Origin: Azospirillum sp. TSO35-2
Lineage (GTDB): Bacteria; Pseudomonadota; Alphaproteobacteria; Azospirillales; Azospirillaceae
Reading direction: 5' to 3'
DNA length: 64,000 nt
Assembly: GCF_003116095.1 (NCBI RefSeq)
Contig: NZ_LGRA01000013.1
Coordinates: forward strand, 589,515-653,514
In this document: positions 40,774 to 49,024 of the stretch, piece after piece
Layout: each line of letters starts with the position of its first letter
How positions within the stretch are numbered: the first letter of the stretch is position 1
Translations under genes and position numbers: made by a program
Notes under the pieces: model-generated
Databases searched by the model: none
What the model was told of the DNA's origin: nothing
The model's input: only the letters and a program-made list of their open reading frames with translations

Positions 40774-41229
40774 TCATCCTCCTGCGTGGTGGACAGGCTG
40801 GCTCCCGTTGGGAAGAACGGCATCGGCGCCGGTGCGCCCCATGGAACCGAGCAGCGTGCCCTCGTAGTCCATCACCGGGCGCAGCGCTGCGAGCGCCTTG
40901 TAATAGTCGCGCTCGCCGACATGGCCCATGGCGCGGGCGATGCAGTCCTGGATGTCGGCGCGGGAAAAGGCGGTGTAGAGCTGCGCCATCATCTCCGCGA
41001 CGGCGCCCGATCCGTTGGCCGCGACCGTCGGGTCGAGCAGCATGCTCTGGATCAGGAAATAGGAACGGCGGACCGGGGTCACCGCCTCCTCCTCCTGCAG
41101 GATGTCGCTGCCGCGGATGATCTGGGCGAAGTTGGAGACCGTCAGCGTGTAGCGCCGGTTCTCGTTCTGCACGACGCAGCCGTTGATGACCACCCGCTCG
41201 CAGGGTTTCAGGCGGAGCTTAAGCGCCAT
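40774..41229 (-). CDS. flbT: Flagellar biosynthesis repressor FlbT
   Basis: 151 aa. L-K-P-x-E-R-V-V-I-N-G-C-V-V-Q-N and Y-F-L-I-Q-S-M-L-L-D are typical FlbT. In Caulobacter it destabilises flagellin mRNA until the hook is complete. Overlaps the flaF end by 11 bases. Confidence 0.93.
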   Translation of the reverse strand: MALKLRLKPCERVVINGCVVQNENRRYTLTVSNFAQIIRGSDILQEEEAVTPVRRSYFLIQSMLLDPTVAANGSGAVAEMMAQLYTAFSRADIQDCIARAMGHVGERDYYKALAALRPVMDYEGTLLGSMGRTGADAVLPNGSQPVHHAGG

Positions 41230-41611
41230 GGGCCAGTTCCTTGACGGGCGGCGCACTGGCGTGCTGGACACCTTGCAGGCCCTGCATCACCGCGCGGTTG
41301 ATGTCGATCAGCAGATCGGGACCGGCTTCGCCGCGCAGCACCCGCTGGGTGTAGCGATCCACCGTGAAGGACAGGGAGACAAGACCGGCACGCAACTGTT
41401 CCGGCAGGGCGTTGTCGTCCTCCAGCAGGTCGGCGCGCAGGGTGTTCCACAGCTCCATGTTCCGCCACAGCGCGTCCTTCAGGTCGGACGACCGCCAGTC
41501 GTCGGCGCGGTGGCGCTCCAGCGACAGGGTGATGCGCAGGAACACGCGGTACTCGATCGTCCGGGGATCGTCGCACTCGGCGATGGTCTGGTGGTAGGCG
41601 GCGATGCTCAT
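41219..41611 (-). CDS. flaF: Flagellar biosynthesis regulator FlaF
   Basis: 130 aa. D-P-R-T-I-E-Y-R-V-F-L-R-I-T and N-M-E-L-W-N-T-L are typical. It acts opposite to FlbT and is needed for flagellin synthesis. First gene of this minus-strand unit; a 200-base gap to the flagellin gene contains the flagellin terminator. Confidence 0.92.
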   Translation of the reverse strand: MSIAAYHQTIAECDDPRTIEYRVFLRITLSLERHRADDWRSSDLKDALWRNMELWNTLRADLLEDDNALPEQLRAGLVSLSFTVDRYTQRVLRGEAGPDLLIDINRAVMQGLQGVQHASAPPVKELAHGA

Positions 41612-41762
41612 GGGCGCACCCCTGGCGTTAAAATCCTGTTGGGCATGGAGCCCGATCGGCTATGGCAATGATCGGCGTGGGGTTGGCCGCCGGCGCCGAT
41701 AGGCGACGCTTCGGCCACCCGTCGACCAGACGGGGCATGACGCCGGGCATGTTGAGCGGAAC

Positions 41763-41800
41763 GGCGCCGCCCTCCGGGGGATTCTTCGGAGGACGGCGCC
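41763..41800 (-). terminator. Strong hairpin terminator after flagellin
   Basis: GGCGCCGCCCTCCG (41763-41776) pairs with CGGAGGACGGCGCC (41787-41800) with one mismatch and a 10-base loop, 13 bases after the flagellin stop. There is no long T-run. Confidence 0.65.
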
Positions 41801-41812
41801 GCCCGGTAGGGC

Positions 41813-43057
41813 TTAGCGGAACAGCGACAGGATGTTCTGCGGACCCTGGTTGGCGATCGACAGAGCCTGGGTGGCGAGCTGCTGCTGGACCTGAAGGGCC
41901 TGCAGACGGCTCGATTCCTCGTTCATGTCGGCGTCGACCAGCGCACCGATGCCCTTGTTCATCGAGTCCGTCAGCTTGGACACGAAGTCGTTCTGCACCG
42001 ACACGCGGTTCTCGATGGAGCCGATGACCGACGCCTTGCCGATGGCGCTGTCGAGCAGCTTGTTGATGACCTCCAGCGACTTCTTCGAGTTGTTGACGAC
42101 GTCGACCTGGGTCAGATCGGCGAGGCCACCGAAGGCGTCGCTCTCCTTCGAGCCGACCCACAGGCCGGACACCTGGGCGGTGAAGTTGCCGTCGGTGTTC
42201 TTGTCCTGGTCGGTGAAGGCCAGGTTGTCACCGGTGAAGGCAACCTGGAAGTCGCCACCGGCGGCGGTCAGGGCGGTGTTGACCGCCGTGGCGATGTTGC
42301 CCTGGGTGGTGGCGAGGTTGGTGTCGTAAATCTGCGACGACAGGTCGACCGTCACGTCGGTCTTGGTGCCGTTCTCCTTGGTGACGGTCAGGGTCAGGGC
42401 GCCGAGGCCGAGATTCTGGCCGGCGATGAAGCTGTCGCCGGGGGCGCCGAACTTGATGTCGATCGACGCCTTCTTGGCGTTCGTCGAATCGACCTGCTGT
42501 TCGATGGTGGCCTTGCCGACGATCGACTCCACGCGCATGTCCTGGCGCTGGAAATCGATGTAGCTGGGATCGACGGTCCCGTCGCTGCGGCTGAGCGACG
42601 CCAGGATGGCGACGTTCCGGTCCTTGGCGGTGCCGTCGTTGGAATAGGTGACGCGCAGCAGGTTGTCGCCGTTGAACGACGCGTCGGCGGCGGCGCCCTT
42701 GACCAGCTTCACCAGCTGGTCGACGTCGTTCTGGATCAGCGACTTGTCGACGCCGTTGGTCTGACCGGCGATAACACGGGCCTTCAGCGTCTGCAGGTTC
42801 TCGACGATGTTCTTGGCGGCCACCGACGCGGTGTTGGTGGTGCCCGAACCGAGTTCCAGCGACTCCTTGACCGCCTTGAAGCCGGCGACGTCGGCCTTCA
42901 TGGTGGTGGCGATCGACCAGTAGGCGGCGTTGTCCTTGGCGTTGTTGACCTTCAGGCCGGTCGAGATGCGGTCCTGCGTGGTCGCCAGATCGCCGGTGAC
43001 GTGACGCAGGGTCTGCAGCGCGGTCATCGCCGAGGCGTTGGTCAGAATCGAGGCCAT
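41813..43057 (-). CDS. Flagellin
   Basis: 414 aa. ATG 43057 with ggaga upstream. The D0/D1 N-terminus is S-I-L-T-N-A-S-A-M-T-A-L-Q-T-L with T-G-L-K-V-N-N-A-K-D-N-A-A-Y-W-S-I-A; the C-terminus N-R-V-S-V-Q-N-D-F-V and L-S-I-A-N-Q-G-P-Q-N-I-L-S-L-F-R is intact. The middle (about 170-310) is the variable surface domain. Monocistronic: shared motif upstream, terminator downstream. Confidence 0.95.
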   Translation of the reverse strand: MASILTNASAMTALQTLRHVTGDLATTQDRISTGLKVNNAKDNAAYWSIATTMKADVAGFKAVKESLELGSGTTNTASVAAKNIVENLQTLKARVIAGQTNGVDKSLIQNDVDQLVKLVKGAAADASFNGDNLLRVTYSNDGTAKDRNVAILASLSRSDGTVDPSYIDFQRQDMRVESIVGKATIEQQVDSTNAKKASIDIKFGAPGDSFIAGQNLGLGALTLTVTKENGTKTDVTVDLSSQIYDTNLATTQGNIATAVNTALTAAGGDFQVAFTGDNLAFTDQDKNTDGNFTAQVSGLWVGSKESDAFGGLADLTQVDVVNNSKKSLEVINKLLDSAIGKASVIGSIENRVSVQNDFVSKLTDSMNKGIGALVDADMNEESSRLQALQVQQQLATQALSIANQGPQNILSLFR

Positions 43058-43171
43058 GGGTATCTCCATTCGTGAGATGCATGGCGCCTTTCTGACGCCG
43101 GGGCCAGTTCGCGCAGGCCGTCCCGGTCATGATGCGGGGGCGCGAGCAGCAGGATCAGCATGACCGACCCG

Positions 43172-43191
43172 GTTTAAGCCGGGGTAAAAAA
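43172..43191 (-). promoter_or_regulatory. Shared flagellar motif upstream of flagellin
   Basis: The plus strand reads GTTTAAGCCGGGGTAAAAAA, 115 bases above the flagellin ATG and 70 bases beyond the regulator stop. Confidence 0.5.
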
Positions 43192-43260
43192 TTCGCCCCT
43201 GTTTGGCGGCTGGGAAACAGGGATCGCAACGAAGGGACGGAGGAACGGTGTCGGGGCCCG

Positions 43261-44073
43261 TCAGCGGTTGATGGCGCGCGCCGGGGCCCGCCGGACCACC
43301 GGCGGAATGAAGGGGACGGAACCGGCGGAAAGGGCGCCGGCGTTCGACAGCCGCTCCATCAGCAGCCCGGAACGGTCGGGGACGAGGTGATCGGGCGGCG
43401 CCTCGAACTTGTAGCCGCGGCCGTAGACCGTCTCGATGTAGCGCCCGCCGCCGGTCGCGGTGTCGATCTTCTTGCGCAGTTTGCAGATGTAGACGTCGAT
43501 GACCTTGTCGAGCGGGTCCGACCCCGACAGGCCGTAGACCTCCTCGTAGATGTGCTCCTTCGACACCACCCGGCGGTGGTTGAGGGCGAGCACCGACAGG
43601 ATCGCGTGCTCCCGCTGGCTGAGGCGAAGACGCTCGCCGTCGACCTCGGGATCGCGGCCGTCGAGGAAGACGGTCAGGCGACCGACCGACACGGCGTTGC
43701 TGGTCAGGCCGAAGGACCGCCGCCGGATCGCCTCCAGGCGGGCACGGATTTCGGTGCTGATGACCGGCTTGACCAGCACGTCGTCGGCCCCCGCCCGCAG
43801 GATGCCGGCGGTCGTGTTGGCGCAACGGCGCTCGATCAGGCAGACGATCGCCGCCGTCACCTGGCGGGCGCGCAGCATCGCCACGCACGCTTCGGTGTCG
43901 CCCACGTCGCCGACGATGATGGCGTCATGGGTGATGTCGGCCGGCCCATGCCCGTTCACCAGTTCCCGCAGCCCGACCAGATCGACGCGGTCATGGTTAA
44001 TCTTGCTCAGATCGAGTTGCTTCCCGATCGCTTCAGCGATCAGGTTGCCGGGTTCAATCAGCAACGCCTGCAT
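43261..44073 (-). CDS. CtrA/FtcR-like OmpR-family regulator with degenerate receiver
   Basis: 270 aa. ATG 44073 has ggaga 5 bases upstream, better than 44085. The C-terminal winged helix (about 130-230) is strongly CtrA-like: L-R-L-S-Q-R-E-H-A-I-L-S-V, S-K-E-H-I-Y-E-E-V-Y-G, K-V-I-D-V-Y-I-C-K-L-R-K-K-I and Y-I-E-T-V-Y-G-R-G-Y. The receiver is atypical: the usual Asp pair of strand 1 is replaced (L-L-I-E-P-G) and the phospho-acceptor slot reads V-G-D, offset by one. K-P is kept. Orphan regulators of this class (FtcR, Rem) control flagellar genes, so it is the best local candidate for binding the shared motif. Confidence 0.85.
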   Translation of the reverse strand: MQALLIEPGNLIAEAIGKQLDLSKINHDRVDLVGLRELVNGHGPADITHDAIIVGDVGDTEACVAMLRARQVTAAIVCLIERRCANTTAGILRAGADDVLVKPVISTEIRARLEAIRRRSFGLTSNAVSVGRLTVFLDGRDPEVDGERLRLSQREHAILSVLALNHRRVVSKEHIYEEVYGLSGSDPLDKVIDVYICKLRKKIDTATGGGRYIETVYGRGYKFEAPPDHLVPDRSGLLMERLSNAGALSAGSVPFIPPVVRRAPARAINR

Positions 44074-44085
44074 TGGATTCTCCAT

Positions 44086-44459
44086 ATTTGAGCAAGCATG
44101 GGCGAATCATCGCCTTTTACACAATTCTGTCTGTGTCACGCACTTATCACAGCCCCAAAAGAACTGATCCAAAGCGTCGATGTCAACAGAATGAGTACCC
44201 AGATTGACATAGGGCTAAGGAGGGTTTTACGTCGTTTTAATGATCTGCTCTGGCGTAATTCCATATAAATTTTTATCTATCGGCGGTTTTACTTGCGTGA
44301 CTCAGATTACACAGAAGTCATCGCCCCGAAACTGTCACGACTTTACAATGAGTTTATGGTTAACGGGCGTTGCCGCGCCGAAAATGGCCATACACCAGTA
44401 TGAACGCGGGTTTAACCTTACCAAGTTATTGTCGGGCTGGATCAGATCTGGGAGGTTCC
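44086..44459. other. AT-rich intergenic region, no gene seen
   Basis: About 370 bases, clearly lower in GC than the rest. Divergent between the regulator and a lipoprotein gene. It has an imperfect inverted repeat ACACA-N8-TGTGT (44120-44137) and several TTTTA/TTAAC words (for example 44225, 44362, 44410). No open frame with coding character; no confident -10/-35. Confidence 0.5.
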
Positions 44460-44960
44460 ATGTCCGGAGCGGTGTCTTCCGTCATTCCGTCATCGTTCGC
44501 CGTTGCGCTGGCGCTGGCGGTCGCGGGCTGTGCGCAAGTGTCGCAGGCCCCCGACAGCGATTATCGTCAAGCCCTTGAAAATGCTTTAGTCACCGGACGG
44601 TGCGACGGAACCGCGATCGACCGAATGTGGTCCGCCTATGGCCGCTGGTATGCGATCGCGTCCTCCATCGCCGGCCATCGCATGGCCGACGAAGCGGAGT
44701 CGCTGATGCGCCAGGGCCAGCAATTCCAGACCATCGGCTGCCCGGCGGTCGCGCGGGCGTCTTACCGGACGGTGCTCCAGCGCTTTCCACAGGATGATTT
44801 TGCCGCATTGCGCGAGAATGCGCGGGCGGCGCTCCAGACGCTGCCACCATCGGTGGCCAGCGCGCCGCCCGCCGCCTCAGCCGGGCCACGGCCGACCGGC
44901 AGCGCCGCGGAGTCGCCGGTGCTGCCGACGCTCATCCGCCCGTCATCGTCCGCGATTTGA
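44460..44960 (+). CDS. Putative lipoprotein with TPR-like helical domain (166 aa)
   Basis: ggagg (44451-44455) fixes ATG 44460. The lipobox is V-A-G-C (Cys about 23). The mature part has A-D-E-A-E-S-L-M-R-Q-G-Q-Q and C-P-A-V-A-R-A-S-Y-R-T-V-L-Q-R-F-P-Q, which reads like one or two TPR-like helical pairs, then a Pro/Ser/Ala tail. A second cysteine pair (G-R-C-D, G-C-P) may bond. No family is named. Alone in its unit, divergent from the regulator. Confidence 0.65.
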   Translation: MSGAVSSVIPSSFAVALALAVAGCAQVSQAPDSDYRQALENALVTGRCDGTAIDRMWSAYGRWYAIASSIAGHRMADEAESLMRQGQQFQTIGCPAVARASYRTVLQRFPQDDFAALRENARAALQTLPPSVASAPPAASAGPRPTGSAAESPVLPTLIRPSSSAI

Positions 44961-44970
44961 ACGCAACCGG

Positions 44971-45004
44971 CCGCCGCATCGCTCCCGATCCGGGGATGCG
45001 GCGG
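44971..45004. terminator. Hairpin between convergent genes
   Basis: CCGCCGCATC (44971-44980) and GATGCGGCGG (44995-45004) form a perfect 10-bp stem between the lipoprotein gene and the convergent fliF-fliG operon end, so it could serve both. Confidence 0.6.
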
Positions 45005-45018
45005 CGGTCGGACGCCGT

Positions 45019-45750
45019 CTAGAGGGCGAGGTCGGACGCCAACGGGGCGTCGAGCCCGAGCCACGAATCGGCCAGCGGGCCGACCGTCAGGGCGCCTTCG
45101 AGCCGGCAATCGGCCAGCACGGCCAGAAAACTCTCATGCAGGTCGGCCAGCGCCGCCGACGGCAGGCCGGTCGCCAGACGCAGGGTCGCATCGACATGAT
45201 GCGCCGTCGCCGTCGCCATCAGCTGCACCGGCCCCAGCCGCGGCGGCGCGGCCTGCAGCACCAGCGTGACGCGGTCGGCCAGCCCATCCTCGACGCGGAT
45301 GGCACACAACAGGCTGGTGGCGCTGTCGAGCAGCGGCACCCGCGACACCCGCCATTGGCGACCGTCCACCCATTGGAAACGCGGCGTCAGCGCGTCGTCG
45401 CACTCGTCGATCAGCAGCCCGTCGTCCAGCGCCGCCAGCCGCGCCGCCACGTCGGCGCCCAGCCAGCCGCGGCACCCCTCGGCCGTGGCCGCCAGGAACA
45501 GCGCCAGCCCGGCCCCGAAGGTCGAATCGCAACGCGGCATGCCGCCCCGCGCCAGCACGGCCCCCGCCGGAACCAGCGTGTCGAGCAGGTCGAGCAGGCG
45601 CCGGATCGGCCCACCCGGGTCCGGCACATCGGAGCCGCCGGGACCGAACCCGGCCCCGTCGTCCGGCCCCGGCGTCCGCGCCGGCACCGCCCCAAAGCGC
45701 GCGGCCAGCACCCCCGGCGCCAGTTGGGGGGCGAGGTCGCGCGCGGTCAT
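45019..45750 (-). CDS. Flagellar-cluster hypothetical protein (243 aa)
   Basis: The ATG overlaps the fliG TGA (TGATG), so the protein is made with the switch operon. No signal peptide or membrane helix. Asp/Leu/Ala-rich, with P-R-F-Q-W-V-D-G-R-Q-W-R-V-S-R-V in the centre and a C-terminal L-H-E-S-F-L-A-V-L-A-D-C-R. It has some of the length and hydrophobic pattern of a FliM/FliN-like accessory subunit, but no SpoA motif that I can defend. Confidence 0.6.
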   Translation of the reverse strand: MTARDLAPQLAPGVLAARFGAVPARTPGPDDGAGFGPGGSDVPDPGGPIRRLLDLLDTLVPAGAVLARGGMPRCDSTFGAGLALFLAATAEGCRGWLGADVAARLAALDDGLLIDECDDALTPRFQWVDGRQWRVSRVPLLDSATSLLCAIRVEDGLADRVTLVLQAAPPRLGPVQLMATATAHHVDATLRLATGLPSAALADLHESFLAVLADCRLEGALTVGPLADSWLGLDAPLASDLAL

Positions 45751-46778
45751 CAGTAGACCACCGTGTCGGTGTCGTCGGACTGCGGGATGATGATCGACCC
45801 GTCGTCGGCCAGCGACTTGGCCATGCGGACGATCTCGGCCTGGGCGTCGTTGACGTCGCGCATGCGGAGCGGCCCCATGTTCTCGATCTCATCCTGCAGG
45901 ATCAGGCGGGCGCGTTCCGACAGCACCGACAGGAAATGGTCGCGCTGGGGTGCCGGCGCGCCCTTCAGCGCGATGGCGAGCTGGCCGGTGTCGCAGCGGC
46001 GGATCACCGTCTGCAGCGACACGCGGTCCAGCCGCATCAGATCCTCGAAGGTGAACATCAGCTGCTTGATGCGCTGGGTGTTGTCCGGCATCACCGGTTC
46101 CAGGTCGGCGAAGATGTCGGTCAGCGTCTCGCGGTCGATGCGGTTGAAGATGTCGGCCATCCGCTCCAGCGAATCGTTGCCGTGGGTGCGGGCGTAATTC
46201 GCCATGAACTCGTTGTGCAGGATCGATTCGATGTCGAGCAGCACCTCGCGCTGCACCGATTCGATCTGGATCATGCGCTCGATCACCTCGGTGCGGATCG
46301 CCGGCGGCAGCAGCACCAGGACCTTGGCGGCGTGGTCGGACCGCATCTTGGACAGGATGACCGCGGCGGTCTGCGGGTATTCGCCGGCCAGATAGCTGGC
46401 GAGCACCCCCTCGTTCACGTTCGACATCTTCTCCCACATCGTCCGGCCGGCCGGACCACGGATTTCCCCCATGATCTCGGTGACGCGGTCGCGGGTCAGG
46501 AAGCGGTTCAGCATCCGCTCGGTGCTGTCGTAGGAACCGACCACCGACCCGGTGTTGGCGAAGCGTTCGGTGAAGATGCGCAGCAGCGCCTCGACCAGGT
46601 TGGAGGTGACGTTGCCCAGCGTCGCCATCGCCCGGCTGACGATGCGGATCTCGTCCTCGTCCAGCCGCTCCATCAGCCGCGACCCGCGCTCCTCCCCCAG
46701 GGCGAGGAAGATGATGGCGCTTTTCTCGACGCCGTTCAGGCTCTTGTAGTTCTCACGGATCTTGATCGGCGTTGCCAT
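45750..46778 (-). CDS. fliG: Flagellar motor switch protein FliG
   Basis: 342 aa. Three-domain FliG: N-terminal V-E-K-S-A-I-I-F-L-A-L-G, middle E-Y-P-Q-T-A-A-V-I-L-S (EHPQ-like) and C-terminal motor domain with L-K-G-A. The charged torque helix region M-F-T-F-E-D-L-M-R-L-D is conserved. ATG 46778; the longer frame is rejected. Confidence 0.96.
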   Translation of the reverse strand: MATPIKIRENYKSLNGVEKSAIIFLALGEERGSRLMERLDEDEIRIVSRAMATLGNVTSNLVEALLRIFTERFANTGSVVGSYDSTERMLNRFLTRDRVTEIMGEIRGPAGRTMWEKMSNVNEGVLASYLAGEYPQTAAVILSKMRSDHAAKVLVLLPPAIRTEVIERMIQIESVQREVLLDIESILHNEFMANYARTHGNDSLERMADIFNRIDRETLTDIFADLEPVMPDNTQRIKQLMFTFEDLMRLDRVSLQTVIRRCDTGQLAIALKGAPAPQRDHFLSVLSERARLILQDEIENMGPLRMRDVNDAQAEIVRMAKSLADDGSIIIPQSDDTDTVVY

Positions 46779-46786
46779 GGCGGACC

Positions 46787-47056
46787 TCAAAAGGAACAGT
46801 CGGCGGAAGGGGCGGTGTCGGGCGCGTCGTCGGCCGGCGGCAAGGCCAGCGCACGGTCGTGGCGGAAGGCCACCGCCATCACCGCCCCCGCCACCAGCAG
46901 CAGCGGATGCGGGATCATCGGGTTGGGGTCGATGGCGGCCAGAAGCCCGGCGATCGACCCGTCCTCCGGCACGGCCACGCCGCGGCGGCGGGCCAGCGCC
47001 AGCAGGCTGTCGGCCAGACTGGCCGGTGGGCTTTCGGGCGATCCGGGCGCGGTCAT
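46787..47056 (-). CDS. Small flagellar-cluster hypothetical protein (89 aa)
   Basis: Nine bases upstream of fliG and three bases after fliP, hence co-transcribed. It has a single hydrophobic segment, H-P-L-L-L-V-A-G-A-V-M-A-V-A-F (about 50-64), between polar ends, so it could be a one-span membrane protein. No recognised family; real coding status is likely from position. Confidence 0.5.
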   Translation of the reverse strand: MTAPGSPESPPASLADSLLALARRRGVAVPEDGSIAGLLAAIDPNPMIPHPLLLVAGAVMAVAFRHDRALALPPADDAPDTAPSADCSF

Positions 47057-47059
47057 GCC

Positions 47060-47905
47060 TCACCCTCCCCCGTACGAGCGGATCAGGCTGCCGGCGATCA
47101 GGAACCAGCCGTCGGTCAGCACGAAGAAGATGATCTTGAACGGCAGCGCGATCATCACCGGCGGCAGCATCATCATGCCCATCGCCATCAGGATCGCCGC
47201 CACCACCATGTCGATGACCAGGAAGGGCAGGAACAGCAGGAAGCCGATCTCGAAGGCGCGGCGCAGCTCCGACAGCAGGAAGGCCGGCATCAGCAGGCGC
47301 AGATCGACGTTCTCCGCCGTCGGCGGCCGGCTGTCCTTCGCGCCCTCCGCCGCACCGTCCTGCGCCGCCTTCGCCGGCTTGGAGAAGGCGGCGAAGGCGG
47401 CCAGGTCACGCTCGCGCACATGGGAGGCCATGAAGCCGCGGAACGGCTCGATCATCCGCTCCAGCCCCTGCTCCTGGGTCACCTGTTCGTTCAGCAGCGG
47501 GCGCAGCCCGTCCTGCCAGGCGCTGTCGATCACCGGCCCCATGATGTGGAAGGTGAGGAACATGGCGAGGCTGATCAGCACCATGTTGGGCGGCGACTGC
47601 TGCAGCCCCAGCGCGGAGCGCAGCAGCGACAGCACGACGATGATCCGGGTGAAGCAGGTCACCATGATCAGCAACCCCGGCGCGACGCTGAGCACCGTCA
47701 GCAGGACGATGCCCTGGACGATGCGCCCGGACAGGCTGCCGCCGTCGGCCAGCGCCCCCAGCGACCCGAGATTGAGGTCGAGCGGCGCCGCGGCGGCCGG
47801 AACCGCAGCCAGCATGGTGGCGAGCAGGACCGACAGCGCCGCCGCCGGCACCAGCAGCGGCAGCAGGGACCTCGGCCGGGACGGCGCGGCGGTGGGGCGG
47901 ATCAT
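47060..47905 (-). CDS. fliP: Flagellar export apparatus protein FliP
   Basis: 281 aa. ATG 47905 has ggaga; N-terminal signal peptide then the FliP core: S-V-A-P-G-L-L-I-M-V-T-C-F-T-R-I-I-V-V-L-S-L-L-R and F-L-L-F-L-P-F-L-V-I-D-M-V-V-A-A-I-L-M-A-M-G-M-M-M. The periplasmic loop is longer than usual, with a charged A/K-rich insert near residue 180-195. Confidence 0.96.
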   Translation of the reverse strand: MIRPTAAPSRPRSLLPLLVPAAALSVLLATMLAAVPAAAAPLDLNLGSLGALADGGSLSGRIVQGIVLLTVLSVAPGLLIMVTCFTRIIVVLSLLRSALGLQQSPPNMVLISLAMFLTFHIMGPVIDSAWQDGLRPLLNEQVTQEQGLERMIEPFRGFMASHVRERDLAAFAAFSKPAKAAQDGAAEGAKDSRPPTAENVDLRLLMPAFLLSELRRAFEIGFLLFLPFLVIDMVVAAILMAMGMMMLPPVMIALPFKIIFFVLTDGWFLIAGSLIRSYGGG

Positions 47906-47955
47906 GACCGGTTCTCCGGTGACGTCAGGGCGGCCGGGCGCGGCGGGCCGGGGGC

Positions 47956-48282
47956 TCAATCGAGGTCCAGATCCGTGCGGACGATCTCCGTCAGGGTGAC
48001 GCCCAGGCGCTGGTCCTCGACGATCACCACCTCGCCGCGGGCGACCAGCCGGTGGTTCACCAGCACCTCGACCGGCTCGTCGACCTTGCGTTCCAGCTCC
48101 AGCACGGCGCCGCGGCCGAGCTTGAGCAACTGCGCCACCAGCATGCTGGTGCGGCCCAGCACGACCTGGACGTCGACCGGCACGTTGTAGATCGCGCCCA
48201 TCGGGCCGTCATACGGCTTCTCGGACGGCTTCTCCATCGGCTTCGGATCGTCGTCCAGCATGTCGAGGTTCAGAGGGGGCAT
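47956..48282 (-). CDS. fliN: Flagellar motor switch protein FliN
   Basis: 108 aa. The SpoA domain fills the C-terminal 80 residues: V-P-V-D-V-Q-V-V-L-G-R-T, G-R-G-A-V-L-E-L-E-R and V-L-V-N-H-R-L-V-A-R-G-E-V-V-I-V. It forms the base of the C ring. Confidence 0.96.
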   Translation of the reverse strand: MPPLNLDMLDDDPKPMEKPSEKPYDGPMGAIYNVPVDVQVVLGRTSMLVAQLLKLGRGAVLELERKVDEPVEVLVNHRLVARGEVVIVEDQRLGVTLTEIVRTDLDLD

Positions 48283-48343
48283 GTTGCGGTCTCGCTGTGA
48301 TCGGGTCGAAGGGATGGGGAAGTGGGGGACGGGGATGGCGCGG

Positions 48344-49024
48344 TCAGGACGGTGCGGCCGACCCGGCCGCCGGCTGAAGCGCAGCCAATGTGCGTTCGGT
48401 CAGTTCGGTGAGCGTGGCCTCCAGCGCGGCCGGGTCGCGGCCGACGCTGCCGGCACCCCAGCTCGCCTCCAGCGCCCCGGTGTCCAGCGCCGGATCGTCG
48501 AGGATCTCAAGCCGGCCGGCGAAGTCCGCCTGACCGGCCAGCCGCCGCTCCAGCGGTCCGCGCAGCGACGGGTGGACGCGCAGGCGCAGCACCGGAGCCT
48601 GTCCGGCGGCGCGGAGCGCATCCGACGCCAGCCGCTCGATCTCGGCGCGGGCGACGCTGTCGAGCAGGCGCGGCGCAATGCGGCGCACCAGCGCCACCAG
48701 CACGCAGGCACCCTGCGCCTCCAGCCGCTCCATCAGGGCGGTGTGGCTCGACTCCAGGACGGCAAGCTGCCCGGCCAGCCCGTCGAGCGCGGCGACGAGG
48801 TCGGCCTCGATCCGCCGATAGGCCTGTGTTTCGCCCTCGCGCCGCCCCTGCGCCAGTCCGGCGGCGAGCCCGTCGTCGCGAGCCATCGCCAGGGCCGCCT
48901 GATGGTCGCGTTCGGAATGGCGCGGCAGGTCGAGCGGATCGGGCTCCTCGACCAGCTCCGGCTCGACCGCCAGGGCGGCCCCGCCGAAGCTCTGGTCGAA
49001 GCGGTAGCGCGGGTAGCCCGGCAT
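48344..49024 (-). CDS. fliH: FliH-like flagellar export ATPase regulator
   Basis: 226 aa. ATG overlaps the fliF TGA; a GTG three bases upstream is an alternative. Glu/Ala-rich coiled-coil stretch (about 35-110) precedes a FliH/HrpE-type C-terminal domain (L-R-V-H-P-S-L-R, then L-E-I-L-D-D-P-A-L-D-T-G-A-L-E-A-S-W). Position after fliF and helical pattern support FliH, but similarity is loose. Confidence 0.75.
   Translation of the reverse strand: MPGYPRYRFDQSFGGAALAVEPELVEEPDPLDLPRHSERDHQAALAMARDDGLAAGLAQGRREGETQAYRRIEADLVAALDGLAGQLAVLESSHTALMERLEAQGACVLVALVRRIAPRLLDSVARAEIERLASDALRAAGQAPVLRLRVHPSLRGPLERRLAGQADFAGRLEILDDPALDTGALEASWGAGSVGRDPAALEATLTELTERTLAALQPAAGSAAPS

Noticed and set aside
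44086..44459. Small gene in the AT-rich gap
   Set aside because: A 112-codon frame at 44240 has no ribosome-binding site, no domain and overlaps the lipoprotein start; composition does not look coding.
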